Notes under the pieces: generated by a model
What the model was told of the DNA's origin: nothing
Seen by the model: the letters and a program-made list of their open reading frames with translations, nothing else
Database searches by the model: none
Shown here: positions 24,257 to 33,500 of the stretch, one piece after another
How positions within the stretch are numbered: the first letter of the stretch is position 1
How the letters are laid out: each line of letters begins with the position of its first letter
From: Variovorax sp. KK3
Lineage (GTDB): Bacteria; Pseudomonadota; Gammaproteobacteria; Burkholderiales; Burkholderiaceae_C
Length of the DNA stretch: 43,192 nucleotides
Assembly: GCF_001984055.1 (NCBI RefSeq)
Contig: NZ_LYVO01000065.1
Location: 1-43,192, forward strand
Reading direction: 5' to 3'
Translations under genes and position numbers: made by a program

Positions 24257-25699
24257 CTATTGCTTTTCGCTTTCGGGCGCGAGCTCGTGCAGGCCGTAGC
24301 GCCGCAGCTTCACGTACAGGCTCTGGCGCGAGACGCCGAGCATCTCGGCGGCCGCGGCGCGGTTGTCGCGCGTGAGGTCGAGCGCGGCCTCGATGCACAG
24401 TTGCTCGATGAGGTCGGCGGTTTCGCCCACGATGTCCTTCATCGGCATGCGACCGACCAACTCCGACAGCTGGCCCGCCGAGTGGGGCAGCTCTTTGGCC
24501 GCGCGGACTTCCGTTCCCTGGCGACGGCTGACGTCGCGGATGGTGAAACCCAGGTAGGCCTCGTCGCCGTCGTCGCGCACCAGCGTGGCCGAGATCTCGA
24601 CGTTGGAAACCAGCCCGTGTTCGCAGCGCAGGCTGGTGGGGAACAGCCGCAGCGAGCCGCGCTGGCGCAGGGTCGATATCAGCACGCTGAGTTCGACGCC
24701 GGTGCGCCCGATCCAGCGGCCGAGCGACTCGCCGCGCACCTGTTCCTCGTTGGCCAGCTGCACCAGTTCGACGAAGGCCTGGTTGGCCGAGATGATCTGT
24801 CCGTTGATGTCGGTGACGACGATGCAGTCGGGCGCGCTCTGCACGATCTTGAGCAGCACCGCGTTGGCGTTGGCGCGGTCGGGCGTGACGGCCTTGGCGG
24901 CCACGCGCGAGAGCCGCACCACCATCTGCACGCCGTTCTCCTGGCGGAAGACCGAGCCCGACACCGTGACCTCGCCGCCGCCGTCGGCCACCTGCGCCCG
25001 GATGTCTTCGGCCCGGCCCGCCGTGCGCAGTGCGGCGACCATCGTCTGCACCGCCGCGTTGCTGCGCGCGTCGAGGCCGGCCGGGAAGCCGGAGCCGACG
25101 AGGCGGCGCACGCTGTCGCCGAAGAGCTGCACCGCGGCGGGGTTGGCTTCGACGATCTTCTGCGTGGCCGCGTCGACGATGAGCACCGCATCCGACACGG
25201 TCTGGAACAGCTGCCGGTAACGCGACTGCGCGTCGCGCAGCTTCCAGTGGTCGTGCAGGTTGGCCTGCTGCGCATCGACCACGCTTTGCTGCAGCGCCGT
25301 CATGCCGCGAAGGTCGCGGCAGAAGACGACGGTGCGGCCGATGTCGCGGCTGCGGGCCCTGCCGCGCAGCTTGATGGCCGTGCAGCTCAGGTGAAGCTCG
25401 GCGCCTCGAGTGGTCCTGCAGGTGAGCTGGCGCCACTCCAGCGCACCATCGGCGCCGGCATTGCGAAGCAGCCACTCGGCATTGGCGCGCGAATCCTTGG
25501 CGACGCCGTCGGCCCAGGGCTTGCCGATCCAGTCTTCGCAGCCCTGGTCATCGAGGCCGGAGCCGCCGAGCGCGAGATCGCGCACGACCCCGTCCGCATC
25601 GACGATCAAGACCACATCGGACGACGCGGCGATCAGTTGTCCGACCAATCCAGCTTGCAGGTCGGCCAGGTGCTTGGCATGAGCCGCAAAACTCTTCAT
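24257..25699 (-). CDS. ppsR: PpsR/CrtJ, redox-responsive repressor of photosynthesis genes
   Basis: Encodes 480 residues. Three PAS-like modules are visible: N-terminal (about 20-130), around SDAVLIVDAATQKIVEANPA (about 170-280) and around APDCIVVTDINGQIISANQA (about 290-400), with a glutamine-rich coil (ALQQSVVDAQQANL) between the first two. The C-terminal Fis-type helix-turn-helix (NRAAAAEMLGVSRQSLYVKL) binds DNA. The Cys just before the HTH (QLCIEAAL, residue 435) corresponds to the redox-active Cys known in CrtJ. The family represses bch, crt and puc genes under oxygen via TGT-N12-ACA sites, three of which occur nearby. It lies 60 bp after ppaA; no PpsR-type box precedes it. Confidence 0.95.
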   Translation of the reverse strand: MKSFAAHAKHLADLQAGLVGQLIAASSDVVLIVDADGVVRDLALGGSGLDDQGCEDWIGKPWADGVAKDSRANAEWLLRNAGADGALEWRQLTCRTTRGAELHLSCTAIKLRGRARSRDIGRTVVFCRDLRGMTALQQSVVDAQQANLHDHWKLRDAQSRYRQLFQTVSDAVLIVDAATQKIVEANPAAVQLFGDSVRRLVGSGFPAGLDARSNAAVQTMVAALRTAGRAEDIRAQVADGGGEVTVSGSVFRQENGVQMVVRLSRVAAKAVTPDRANANAVLLKIVQSAPDCIVVTDINGQIISANQAFVELVQLANEEQVRGESLGRWIGRTGVELSVLISTLRQRGSLRLFPTSLRCEHGLVSNVEISATLVRDDGDEAYLGFTIRDVSRRQGTEVRAAKELPHSAGQLSELVGRMPMKDIVGETADLIEQLCIEAALDLTRDNRAAAAEMLGVSRQSLYVKLRRYGLHELAPESEKQ

Positions 25700-25759
25700 G
25701 GCTGAAAAGCAGTTCTCGCATCGTTCTTCAAGAATGACCTTCAGGTTCCGGCGCGGTTG

Positions 25760-26947
25760 TCAATCGGTGTGCTGGTGCAATGCGATCAGTCGTTCGGCAT
25801 GGACAGGTGCCTTTTGCCCGTCGAGTCCGCATGCATCGGCGCCGACGAACTTTACACGCTCGGGATGCCCCGCAAAAATCGGGCCGCCCACCATCACGCG
25901 CACGTCACGGTTGCGCGACAACGCGCGGATGTCGAGGATCGTGCGGCGCATCGGCTGCAGCCGCGTCTCGTTGCCCGCGGCCAGGCCGATCACGTCGAAC
26001 CATTCGGCCTGCGCGAGTTCGGCCGCGTCGCTGTCGAGCGGGAAATGGCCGCGGTCGACCTCCCAGCCCGCATGGTGGAAGAACTCGGCCACCATCGACA
26101 GGCCGAAGGTCTGCTGTTCGCCGCAGGCGGGCAACAGCAGCACGCGCCTGGCATTGCCGCGAAACGGCCGCTGGCCGCCGTTCAGCGACGGGCTCAGCTC
26201 GTGCAGCAGCCGCTGCAGGCGTGCCAGGCCCAGCGTGACGTGGGTGAAGTCGCACAGGTCCTGCGTCCACAGGTAGTTCAGGTGCTGCGCCGCGGGCGCC
26301 AGCAGGTCGAGGTAGATGGTCTCGACCGACATGCCGCGCTGCCCGAGCAAGTCGACGAAGGCCTGCGCGGGCGAATGCTCGCGGGCCAGCACGAGTTGCA
26401 CGAAGTCTTCGACCTCGCGGGCGGTCGGCCGATGGCTCGCGTTGTCGTCGACCCGGCTTGCCGGTGCCGGCGCGCGATGCACGTCGATGAGACGGGGAAT
26501 GATGTCGAGCTTGAGCGTTCGGGCGAGCTGGGTCTGGCAGTCGGCCACCGCAGCCCGGTCGTTGGGCGCCCGGTTCCATGAAGCCGGCGACGCAGCGCCG
26601 GTAGACCATTCGAGATCGCCGTCGGGCGGCTGACTCGCGCCATCGAGATCCAGAGCTTGTCGAGCCAATCGGGGCATGGCCAGTCTCCTGGTGGGGTTGT
26701 CTCTTCGCTGGGCCGGTCTTGGCGGCACTTTCGGCGACGAATCATGACGCACGAACGCCGTGCTGTCGAATTTCGCGTCCGGCGGCGTGCGCCTTGCGCG
26801 GGCGCTTGCCGGGCCGATGAACGGCAGCACGTTGCTGGGCGCCGGCGCCGCGCCGCCGCCGGCAGGCGTAGGCGCTTGCGGTCCGGTGGGGTTGCGGGAG
26901 TCCTTCATGGCGTCGGCGTGCTGTCTGACAGGCGTCTGCGGCGCCAT
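25760..26947 (-). CDS. ppaA: PpaA/AerR-type cobalamin-binding antirepressor
   Basis: Up to 395 residues. The C-terminal two-thirds have the B12/SCHIC-type fold of PpaA/AerR: a helical part (VEDFVQLVLAREHSPAQAFV; YLDLLAPAAQHLNYLW) and a Rossmann-like part (ARRVLLLPACGEQQTFG; FDVIGLAAGNETRL; VMVGGPIFAGHPE). AerR binds cobalamin and counteracts CrtJ/PpsR in response to light. The first ~130 residues are Pro/Ala-rich, low-complexity and longer than usual. ATG 26947 lies within the probable -10 element (AATCAT), so ATG 26908 (residue 14) may be the real start. In GEQQTFG the second Gln (residue 279) takes a position where I recall His in related domains. Divergent from bchF; ppsR follows. Confidence 0.88.
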   Translation of the reverse strand: MAPQTPVRQHADAMKDSRNPTGPQAPTPAGGGAAPAPSNVLPFIGPASARARRTPPDAKFDSTAFVRHDSSPKVPPRPAQRRDNPTRRLAMPRLARQALDLDGASQPPDGDLEWSTGAASPASWNRAPNDRAAVADCQTQLARTLKLDIIPRLIDVHRAPAPASRVDDNASHRPTAREVEDFVQLVLAREHSPAQAFVDLLGQRGMSVETIYLDLLAPAAQHLNYLWTQDLCDFTHVTLGLARLQRLLHELSPSLNGGQRPFRGNARRVLLLPACGEQQTFGLSMVAEFFHHAGWEVDRGHFPLDSDAAELAQAEWFDVIGLAAGNETRLQPMRRTILDIRALSRNRDVRVMVGGPIFAGHPERVKFVGADACGLDGQKAPVHAERLIALHQHTD

Positions 26948-26968
26948 GATTCACCGAGTCGCGACGAC

Positions 26969-27002
26969 TGTCAATTTCTATTTACGTCCATTTCAGTTGA
27001 CA
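26969..27002. promoter_or_regulatory. Mirror-symmetric double PpsR-type operator between ppaA and bchF
   Basis: Two near-consensus sites share a central ACGT: TGT-N12-ACG (26969-26986) and CGT-N12-ACA (26985-27002). The outer ends are TGTCAA and TTGACA, exact reverse complements, so each flank supplies a TTGACA -35: one for bchF on the plus strand, one for ppaA on the minus strand. Each single site has one mismatch to TGT-N12-ACA. Confidence 0.65.
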
Positions 27003-27025
27003 CTTTGCATCGGCCGATCTAGATT
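26997..27025 (+). promoter_or_regulatory. bchF operon promoter
   Basis: TTGACA (26997-27002), a 17-base spacer and TAGATT (27020-27025) form a strong sigma70-type promoter. Only 7 bases separate the -10 from ATG 27033, so the transcript would start at or just before the start codon. No Shine-Dalgarno sequence is present. Confidence 0.7.
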
Positions 27026-27032
27026 GGCCGGC

Positions 27033-27563
27033 ATGCGCAACCCGCCATCCCCGAACGGCACCGGCCGCGCGCCGAGACGGCCGCTCTACACGCCCGACGA
27101 GCGGCGCCGGCGCGATGCGTCGGGTTGGACGCTGGTGCAGGGGGTGCTGGCGCCCGTGCAGTTCTTCATCTTCGCGGCCAGCCTGGTGCTGGTGCTCCGC
27201 TACCTGTGGACCGGCGAGGGCCACGCCGCCGCGACGCTCTCGGTCGTCGTGAAGACGCTGGCGCTCTACACCATCATGGTCACCGGCTCCATCTGGGAGA
27301 AGGTGGTGTTCGGCAAGTACCTCTTCGCACCCGCCTTCTACTGGGAGGACGTGTTCAGCATGGGGGTGCTGGCCCTGCACACGGCCTACCTGGTGGCGCT
27401 CGCCACCGGCGCGCTGGCCGACCGGCCCCTGATGTACCTGGCGCTCGCGGCCTACGTGGCCTACGTCGTCAACGCCACCCAGTTCGTGCTCAAGCTGCGC
27501 GCAGCGCGCCTGGACATGGCGCGGCAGTCGCGCGGCATGCAGTCCACCGGAGCCGTCGCATGA
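27033..27563 (+). CDS. bchF: 3-vinyl bacteriochlorophyllide hydratase
   Basis: Encodes 176 residues. Hydrates the C3 vinyl group on the way to bacteriochlorophyll a. The N-terminal LYTPDERRRRDASGWTLVQG segment is highly typical, followed by about four membrane helices (APVQFFIFAASLVLVLRYLW; TLALYTIMVTGSIWEKVVFG; WEDVFSMGVLALHTAYLVAL; YLALAAYVAYVVNATQFVLK). The promoter just upstream implies leaderless initiation. First gene of the bchFNBHLM-lhaA-puhABC-acsF-puhE operon; its stop overlaps bchN (ATGA at 27560-27563). Confidence 0.95.
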   Translation: MRNPPSPNGTGRAPRRPLYTPDERRRRDASGWTLVQGVLAPVQFFIFAASLVLVLRYLWTGEGHAAATLSVVVKTLALYTIMVTGSIWEKVVFGKYLFAPAFYWEDVFSMGVLALHTAYLVALATGALADRPLMYLALAAYVAYVVNATQFVLKLRAARLDMARQSRGMQSTGAVA

Positions 27564-28909
27564 CCGAAGTCGCCGATGCCCCGGGCACCCTTGCCACCGT
27601 GGACGCCCGCACTGGCGTCGGCCGCGGCGTGATCCCGATTCGCGAAGACGCGCGCGCCGACGGCTGCACCGACGCCCCCGTGCTGCGCGAGCGCGGCCAG
27701 CGCGAGGTGTTCTGCGGCCTCACCGGCATCATCTGGCTGCATCGGAAGGTGCAGGACGCGTTCTTCCTCGTGGTGGGGTCGCGCACCTGTGCGCACCTGA
27801 TCCAGTCGGCCGCGGGCGTCATGATCTTCGCCGAGCCGCGCTTCGCCACCGCGATCATCGACGAGCGCGACCTCTCGGGCCTGGCCGACGTCAACGACGA
27901 ACTCGACCGCGTGGTCACGCGCCTGCTCGGGCGGCGGCCCGACATCCGTTTGCTGTTCCTCGTCGGCTCGTGCCCGTCGGAAGTGATCAAGCTCGACCTG
28001 TCGCGCGCCGCCGCGCGGCTGACGAAGGCGCACGCACCGCAGGTACGCGTGCTCAACTATTCGGGCAGCGGCATCGAGACCACCTTCACCCAGGGCGAAG
28101 ACGCCTGCCTCGCATCGATGGTGCCCGTGCTGCCGCCCCGCCCCGCGCGCGCGCCGGCCGAGCTGCTGGTGGTCGGCACGCTGGCCGACGTGGTCGAAGA
28201 CCAGTTCGCGCGCCTGTTCTCGCAGCTCGGCATCGCGGCGCGCTTCTTCCCGCCGAGGCGCGCGAACGCCCTGCCCCCGGTCGGCCCCGGCACGCGCTTC
28301 CTGCTGGCCCAGCCCTTCCTGGCGGACGCGGCGCGCGCCCTCGAAGAACGCGGGGCCACGCGCATCGCGGCGCCTTTCCCGCTCGGCGCGGAAGGCACGA
28401 CGCACTGGCTGCGTGCCGCCGCCGACGCCTTCGAGGTGCCGGCCGCCACCTTCGACCGCGTCACGGCCCCGGCGCGCGAGCGTGCCGCGCAGGCGCTCGC
28501 CCGGCACCGCGCGCAACTGGCCGGCAAGCGCGTCTTCTTCTTCCCCGATTCGCAGCTCGAGATCCCGATCGCACGCTTCCTGTCGCGCGAACTGGGCATG
28601 GCGCTGACCGAAGTCGGCACGCCCTACCTGCACCGCCAGCACCTCGCGCAGGAGCTCGCGATGCTGCCGGCCGGCACCACCCTGTCCGAGGGCCAGGACG
28701 TCGATCGCCAGCTCGACCGCTGCCGCGCACTGCGGCCCGACATCGTGGTCTGCGGACTCGGTCTCGCCAACCCGCTGGAGGCCGAGGGCATGACCACCAA
28801 GTGGTCGATCGAACTGGTCTTCACGCCGCTGCAGGGCTATGAGCAGGCGGCCGACCTGGCCGAGCTGTTCACGCGTCCGCTGGTCCGGCGGCTGCGGCTG
28901 GCCGCCTAG
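27560..28909 (+). CDS. bchN: Dark-operative protochlorophyllide reductase subunit N
   Basis: Encodes 449 residues. With BchB forms the NB component of the nitrogenase-like enzyme that reduces ring D of protochlorophyllide using electrons from BchL. The three Cys ligands of the NB [4Fe-4S] cluster are at 52 (REVFCGLTG), 77 (SRTCAHLIQ) and 138 (VGSCPSEVI), matching the spacing of Cys26/51/112 in the Rhodobacter protein. An N-terminal extension of about 26 residues is longer than in Rhodobacter. The start is coupled to the bchF stop. Confidence 0.96.
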   Translation: MTEVADAPGTLATVDARTGVGRGVIPIREDARADGCTDAPVLRERGQREVFCGLTGIIWLHRKVQDAFFLVVGSRTCAHLIQSAAGVMIFAEPRFATAIIDERDLSGLADVNDELDRVVTRLLGRRPDIRLLFLVGSCPSEVIKLDLSRAAARLTKAHAPQVRVLNYSGSGIETTFTQGEDACLASMVPVLPPRPARAPAELLVVGTLADVVEDQFARLFSQLGIAARFFPPRRANALPPVGPGTRFLLAQPFLADAARALEERGATRIAAPFPLGAEGTTHWLRAAADAFEVPAATFDRVTAPARERAAQALARHRAQLAGKRVFFFPDSQLEIPIARFLSRELGMALTEVGTPYLHRQHLAQELAMLPAGTTLSEGQDVDRQLDRCRALRPDIVVCGLGLANPLEAEGMTTKWSIELVFTPLQGYEQAADLAELFTRPLVRRLRLAA

Positions 28910-28937
28910 GCCGTGCAGAAGAGAAAGCCGCACGATC

Positions 28938-30521
28938 ATGCAGCTTACCCTCTGGACCTACGAAGGACCGCCGCACGTCGGCGCGATGCGCATCGCCACC
29001 GCGATGAAGGACGTGCACTACGTGCTGCACGCGCCGCAGGGCGACACCTATGCGGACCTGCTCTTCACGATGATCGAGCGCCTGCCGCGCCGCCCGCCGG
29101 TCACGTATACGACCTTCCAGGCGCGCGACCTGGGCGGCGACACGGCCGAGCTCTTCAAGCGCGCGGCGCGCGAGGCCTTCGAGCGCTTCAAGCCGGCCGC
29201 GCTGATGGTGGGCGCCTCCTGCACCGCCGAGCTGATCCAGGACGACCCGGGCGGCCTGGCCCGTGCGCTGAACCTGCCGATTCCCGTGGTCGCGCTCGAA
29301 CTGCCGTCGTACCAGCGCAAGGAGAACTGGGGCGCCAGCGAGACCTTCTACCGCATGGTGCGCGCCCTGGCCGGCCCGCACGTGCCGCCGCCCGGCACGG
29401 TGCGGGCGCCGCGCGAAGCCGGGCAGCGGCCCCGCTGCAACCTGCTCGGCGCCACGGCGCTCGGCTTCCGGCACCGCGACGACGTGCAGGAGATCACCGG
29501 CCTGCTCGATGCGCTGGGCATCGACGTCCACGTCACCGCGCCGCTGCAGGCCGCGCCCGCCGACCTGGCTCGCCTGGGCGAAGCCGACTTCAACGTGGTG
29601 CTGTACCCCGAGATCGCGAGCCTCACCGCGCAATGGCTGCAACGCAGCTTCGGCCAGCCGTGTACGAAGACCGTGCCGATCGGCACCGGTGCCACGCGCG
29701 ACTTCATCGCCGAGGTGGCGCAGCTCGCAGGCATCGACCCGGCCCGCGCGCTGCACGACGCCACCGCGCGCGCGCCCTGGTATGCGCGCTCGGTCGATGC
29801 GACCTACCTCACCGGCAAGCGCGTCTTCGTCTTCGGCGACGCCACGCACGCCGTCGCGGCGGCCCGCGTGGCCGCGACCGAGCTGGGCTTCACCGTCGTG
29901 GGCCTCGGCACCTACAGCCGCGAGTTCGCGCGCGAGGTGCGCGAAGCGGCCCGGCTGTACGGCGTGGCGCCGCTGATCAGCGACGACTACCTGGAGATCG
30001 AGGCCGCCATCGCGGAACTGCAGCCCGAGCTGGTGCTCGGCACGCAGATGGAGCGCCACATCGCCAAGCGCCTCGGCGTGCCCTGCGCGGTGATCTCGGC
30101 GCCCGTACACGTGCAGGACTATTCGGCGCGGTACTCGCCGCAGATGGGCTTCGAAGGCGCCAACGTGCTCTTCGACACCTGGGTCCATCCGCTGATGATG
30201 GGCCTGGAGGAGCACCTGATCGGCATGTTCCGCGGCGACGCCGAATTCCACGAAGACGCCGCGCCGTCGCATCTGGGCGGGGCCGCCGCTGCGCCCATCG
30301 CAATCACCACGGCTGTCACACCCATTGCCACACCCGCCCCGCTCGCCGCGCCCACGACCGGCGCCGCCTGGGCGTCGGACGCGGAGCAGGAGCTGCGCAA
30401 GATCCCCTTCTTCGTGCGCGGCAAGGCACGCCGGAATACCGAGCGCTATGCGCTCGACCGCGGCGTGCCGCTGATCACCCTCGAGACGCTCTATGACGCC
30501 AAAGCCCATTTCAGCCAGTGA
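28938..30521 (+). CDS. bchB: Dark-operative protochlorophyllide reductase subunit B
   Basis: Encodes 527 residues. Asp36 (APQGDTYADLLF) is the unusual non-Cys ligand of the NB cluster and is present; Cys in MVGASCTAELIQDD provides another conserved site. The protein has the nitrogenase-like alpha/beta domains up to about residue 435. An Ala/Thr/Pro-rich, low-complexity linker (about 445-475) then leads to the C-terminal DPOR domain (AEQELRKIPFFVRGKARRNT). Starts 28 bp after bchN; its 3' end overlaps bchH by 29 bases. Confidence 0.96.
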   Translation: MQLTLWTYEGPPHVGAMRIATAMKDVHYVLHAPQGDTYADLLFTMIERLPRRPPVTYTTFQARDLGGDTAELFKRAAREAFERFKPAALMVGASCTAELIQDDPGGLARALNLPIPVVALELPSYQRKENWGASETFYRMVRALAGPHVPPPGTVRAPREAGQRPRCNLLGATALGFRHRDDVQEITGLLDALGIDVHVTAPLQAAPADLARLGEADFNVVLYPEIASLTAQWLQRSFGQPCTKTVPIGTGATRDFIAEVAQLAGIDPARALHDATARAPWYARSVDATYLTGKRVFVFGDATHAVAAARVAATELGFTVVGLGTYSREFAREVREAARLYGVAPLISDDYLEIEAAIAELQPELVLGTQMERHIAKRLGVPCAVISAPVHVQDYSARYSPQMGFEGANVLFDTWVHPLMMGLEEHLIGMFRGDAEFHEDAAPSHLGGAAAAPIAITTAVTPIATPAPLAAPTTGAAWASDAEQELRKIPFFVRGKARRNTERYALDRGVPLITLETLYDAKAHFSQ

Positions 30522-33500
30522 GCGCGGCGGCACCGGCGTCCCGATCCGCGTGGTCATCGTGACCATGGACAGCCACCTCGCGAGCGCCACCGAGCGCGCG
30601 TGGCGCGGCCTGCGCCGCAAGCTGCCTGCCCTGTCGCTCAGCGTGCACGCCGCGGCCGAATGGGGCGACCGGCCCGAGGCGCTGACGCGCTGCCTCGACG
30701 ACATCGCGCAGGGCGACATCGTCATCGCCACGATGCTCTTCATGGAAGACCACTTCCTGCCCGTGCTGCCCGCCCTGCAATCGCGTCGCGCCGGCTGCGA
30801 CGCCATGGTCTGCGCCATGTCGGCGCCCGAGGTGACGCGCCTCACGCGCATGGGCAAGTTCGACATGTCGGCCCCCGGCACCGGGCCGCTGGCCTTCCTC
30901 AGGCGGCTGCGCGGCAAGCCGGCCGACGGCGCCGACGCTTCGGCCCGGACCACGGCCGGCGCGCGGCAGATGAAGACCCTGCGCCGGCTGCCCAAGATCC
31001 TTCGCTTCATTCCCGGCACCGCGCAGGACGTGCGGGCCTACTTCCTCACGCTCCAGTACTGGCTCGCGGGCTCGGAGGACAACATCGCCAACATGGTCCA
31101 CTTCCTGGTGGACCGCTATGCCGACGGCCCGCGGCGCGCGCTGCGCGGCGTCGCGAAGACGCACGAGCCCGTCGACTACCCCGAGGTCGGCGTCTACCAC
31201 CCGCGCATGAAGCAGCGCCTGTCAGACAGCCTCGGCGCACTGCCGCGCGTGGCGCAGAGCGGGCAGCGCGGCACGGTCGGCCTGCTGCTCATGCGCTCGT
31301 ACCTGCTGGCCGGCAACACGGCCCATTACGACGGCGTGATCACCGCGATGGAGGCGCGCGGCCTGCGCGTGATACCGGCCTTCGCGACCGGGCTCGATTC
31401 CCGCCCGGCCATCGACGCCTTCTTTCGCCACGACGGCCGCAGCACCATCGACGCGCTGGTGTCGCTCACCGGCTTCTCGCTGGTCGGCGGGCCGGCCTAC
31501 AACGACGCGCGAGCGGCCGAAGACATCCTGGCCGCGCTCGACGTGCCCTATCTGGCGGTCACGCCGGTGGAGTTCCAGTCGCTCGACCAGTGGGGCGCAT
31601 CGCCGCGCGGCCTGCTGCCGGTGGAGGCGACGATGATGGTCGCCATTCCCGAGCTCGACGGCGCCACCGGCTCGATGGTGTTCGGCGGCCGCGGCAGCGC
31701 GACGCACATCGCTTGCACCGGATGCGCCCACGCCTGCACCTTCCGCAACGAAGCCGGCGCGCACGACATGCACAGCTGCATCGAGCGCGCGGACATGCTT
31801 GCCGCGCGCGTGGGCAAGCTGGTCGACCTGCGCCGCGCTGAGCGCGCCGAACGCAAGGTCGCGGCGGTGGTCTTCAACTTTCCGCCCAATGCCGGCAACA
31901 CCGGCACCGCCGCCTTCCTGTCGGTGTTCGAGTCGCTCTTCAACACCATGCGGGCCATGCGCGACGCAGGCTACGACGTGGCGCTGCCTGCCAGCGTCGA
32001 TGAACTGCGCCGACGCGTGATCGAAGGCAACGCCGCACGCCTGGGCGCCATGGCCAACGTGCACGTGCGCATCACGGCCGACGAACACGTGCGGCGCGAA
32101 AAGCACCTGCAGGAAATCGAGGCCCAATGGGGCCCGGCGCCTGGCCGGCAGCAGAGCGACGGCGCCGGCATCTTCGTGCTGGGCGAGCGCTTCGGCAACC
32201 TGTTCGTCGGCATCCAGCCGGCCTTCGGCTACGAGGGCGACCCGATGCGGTTGCTGTTCGAAAAAGGCTTCGCACCGACGCATGCCTTCTCGGCCTTCTA
32301 CCGCTGGCTGCGCGAGGATTTCGGCGCGCATGCGGTGCTGCACTTCGGCACCCATGGCGCGCTCGAATTCATGCCGGGCAAGCAGAACGGCCTGTCCGCC
32401 GGCTGCTGGCCCGACCGGCTGATCGGCGACCTGCCCAACTTCTATCTCTACGCCTCGAACAACCCGTCCGAAGGCACCATCGCCAAGCGCCGTTCGGCCG
32501 CCACGCTGATCAGCTACCTGACGCCGCCGGTCGCGACCGCGGGCTTGTACAAGGGCCTGGTCGAACTCAAGAAGATGATCGAGCGCTTCCGCGGCCTCGA
32601 CAGCGGCGACGGCGAAGGCGAGGAACTGGCCCGCATGATCCAGTCGCAGGCGGCCGTGCTCGAACTGGCCGCGGCCGAGCCGCCCTGGCGCGACGACACG
32701 GCACAACGCATCGTCGCGCTCGCCCAGGCCGTGCTCGAACTCGAATACACGCTGATTCCCTGCGGGCTGCATGTGGTGGGCGAAGCACCCACCGCGGCCG
32801 AGCGCATCGATCTGCTGATGTCGCTGGCCGAAGCCTCGCACGGCGTGCGGCCGCCCCAGGCCGTCATCGCCGCGATCGTCGCGGGCCGGACGGCCGAAGA
32901 TGCGCTCGCCGAGTGCGCAACCGAGGCCGTCGACGGGCCGTCCCTGCTGCCCATCCTGAACGAACTCGCAACGCTCGACCCGCTGCTCGCACGCGACCAC
33001 GAGCTCGACGCCATCCTGCACGCGCTCGACGGCCGCTTCCTGCGCCCCGCCGCTGGCGGCGACCTGCTGCGCACGCCGTCGATCGTGCCGACCGGCCGCA
33101 ACCTGCACGGCTTCGACCCCTTCCGCATTCCGAGCGCCTACGCGGTGAAGGACGGCGCGCGCCAGGCCACGCGCCTGCTCGACCGGCACATGGCCGACGG
33201 CCACGCCTTTCCGGAATCGATCGCGCTGGTGCTGTGGGGCACCGACAACCTGAAGACCGAGGGTGCGCCGATCGGCCAGGCGCTCGCGCTGATGGGCGCA
33301 CGCCCGCGCTTCGACGGCTACGGCCGGCTCGCCGGCGGCGAGCTGATGACGCTGGCCGAGCTCGGACGGCCGCGCGTGGACGTGGTGATCACGCTGTCGG
33401 GCATCTTCCGCGACCTCTTGCCCTTGCAGATCAAGCTGCTGGCCGAAGTCGCCTTCCTGGCCGCGAGCGCCGACGAGCCGCTCGAGCAGAACTTCATCCG

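Noticed and set aside
25712..25735. Short inverted repeat TTCTT-C-AAGAA between ppaA and ppsR
   Set aside because: Only 5-bp arms, no T-run and no match to a PpsR-type box; not distinguishable from chance.
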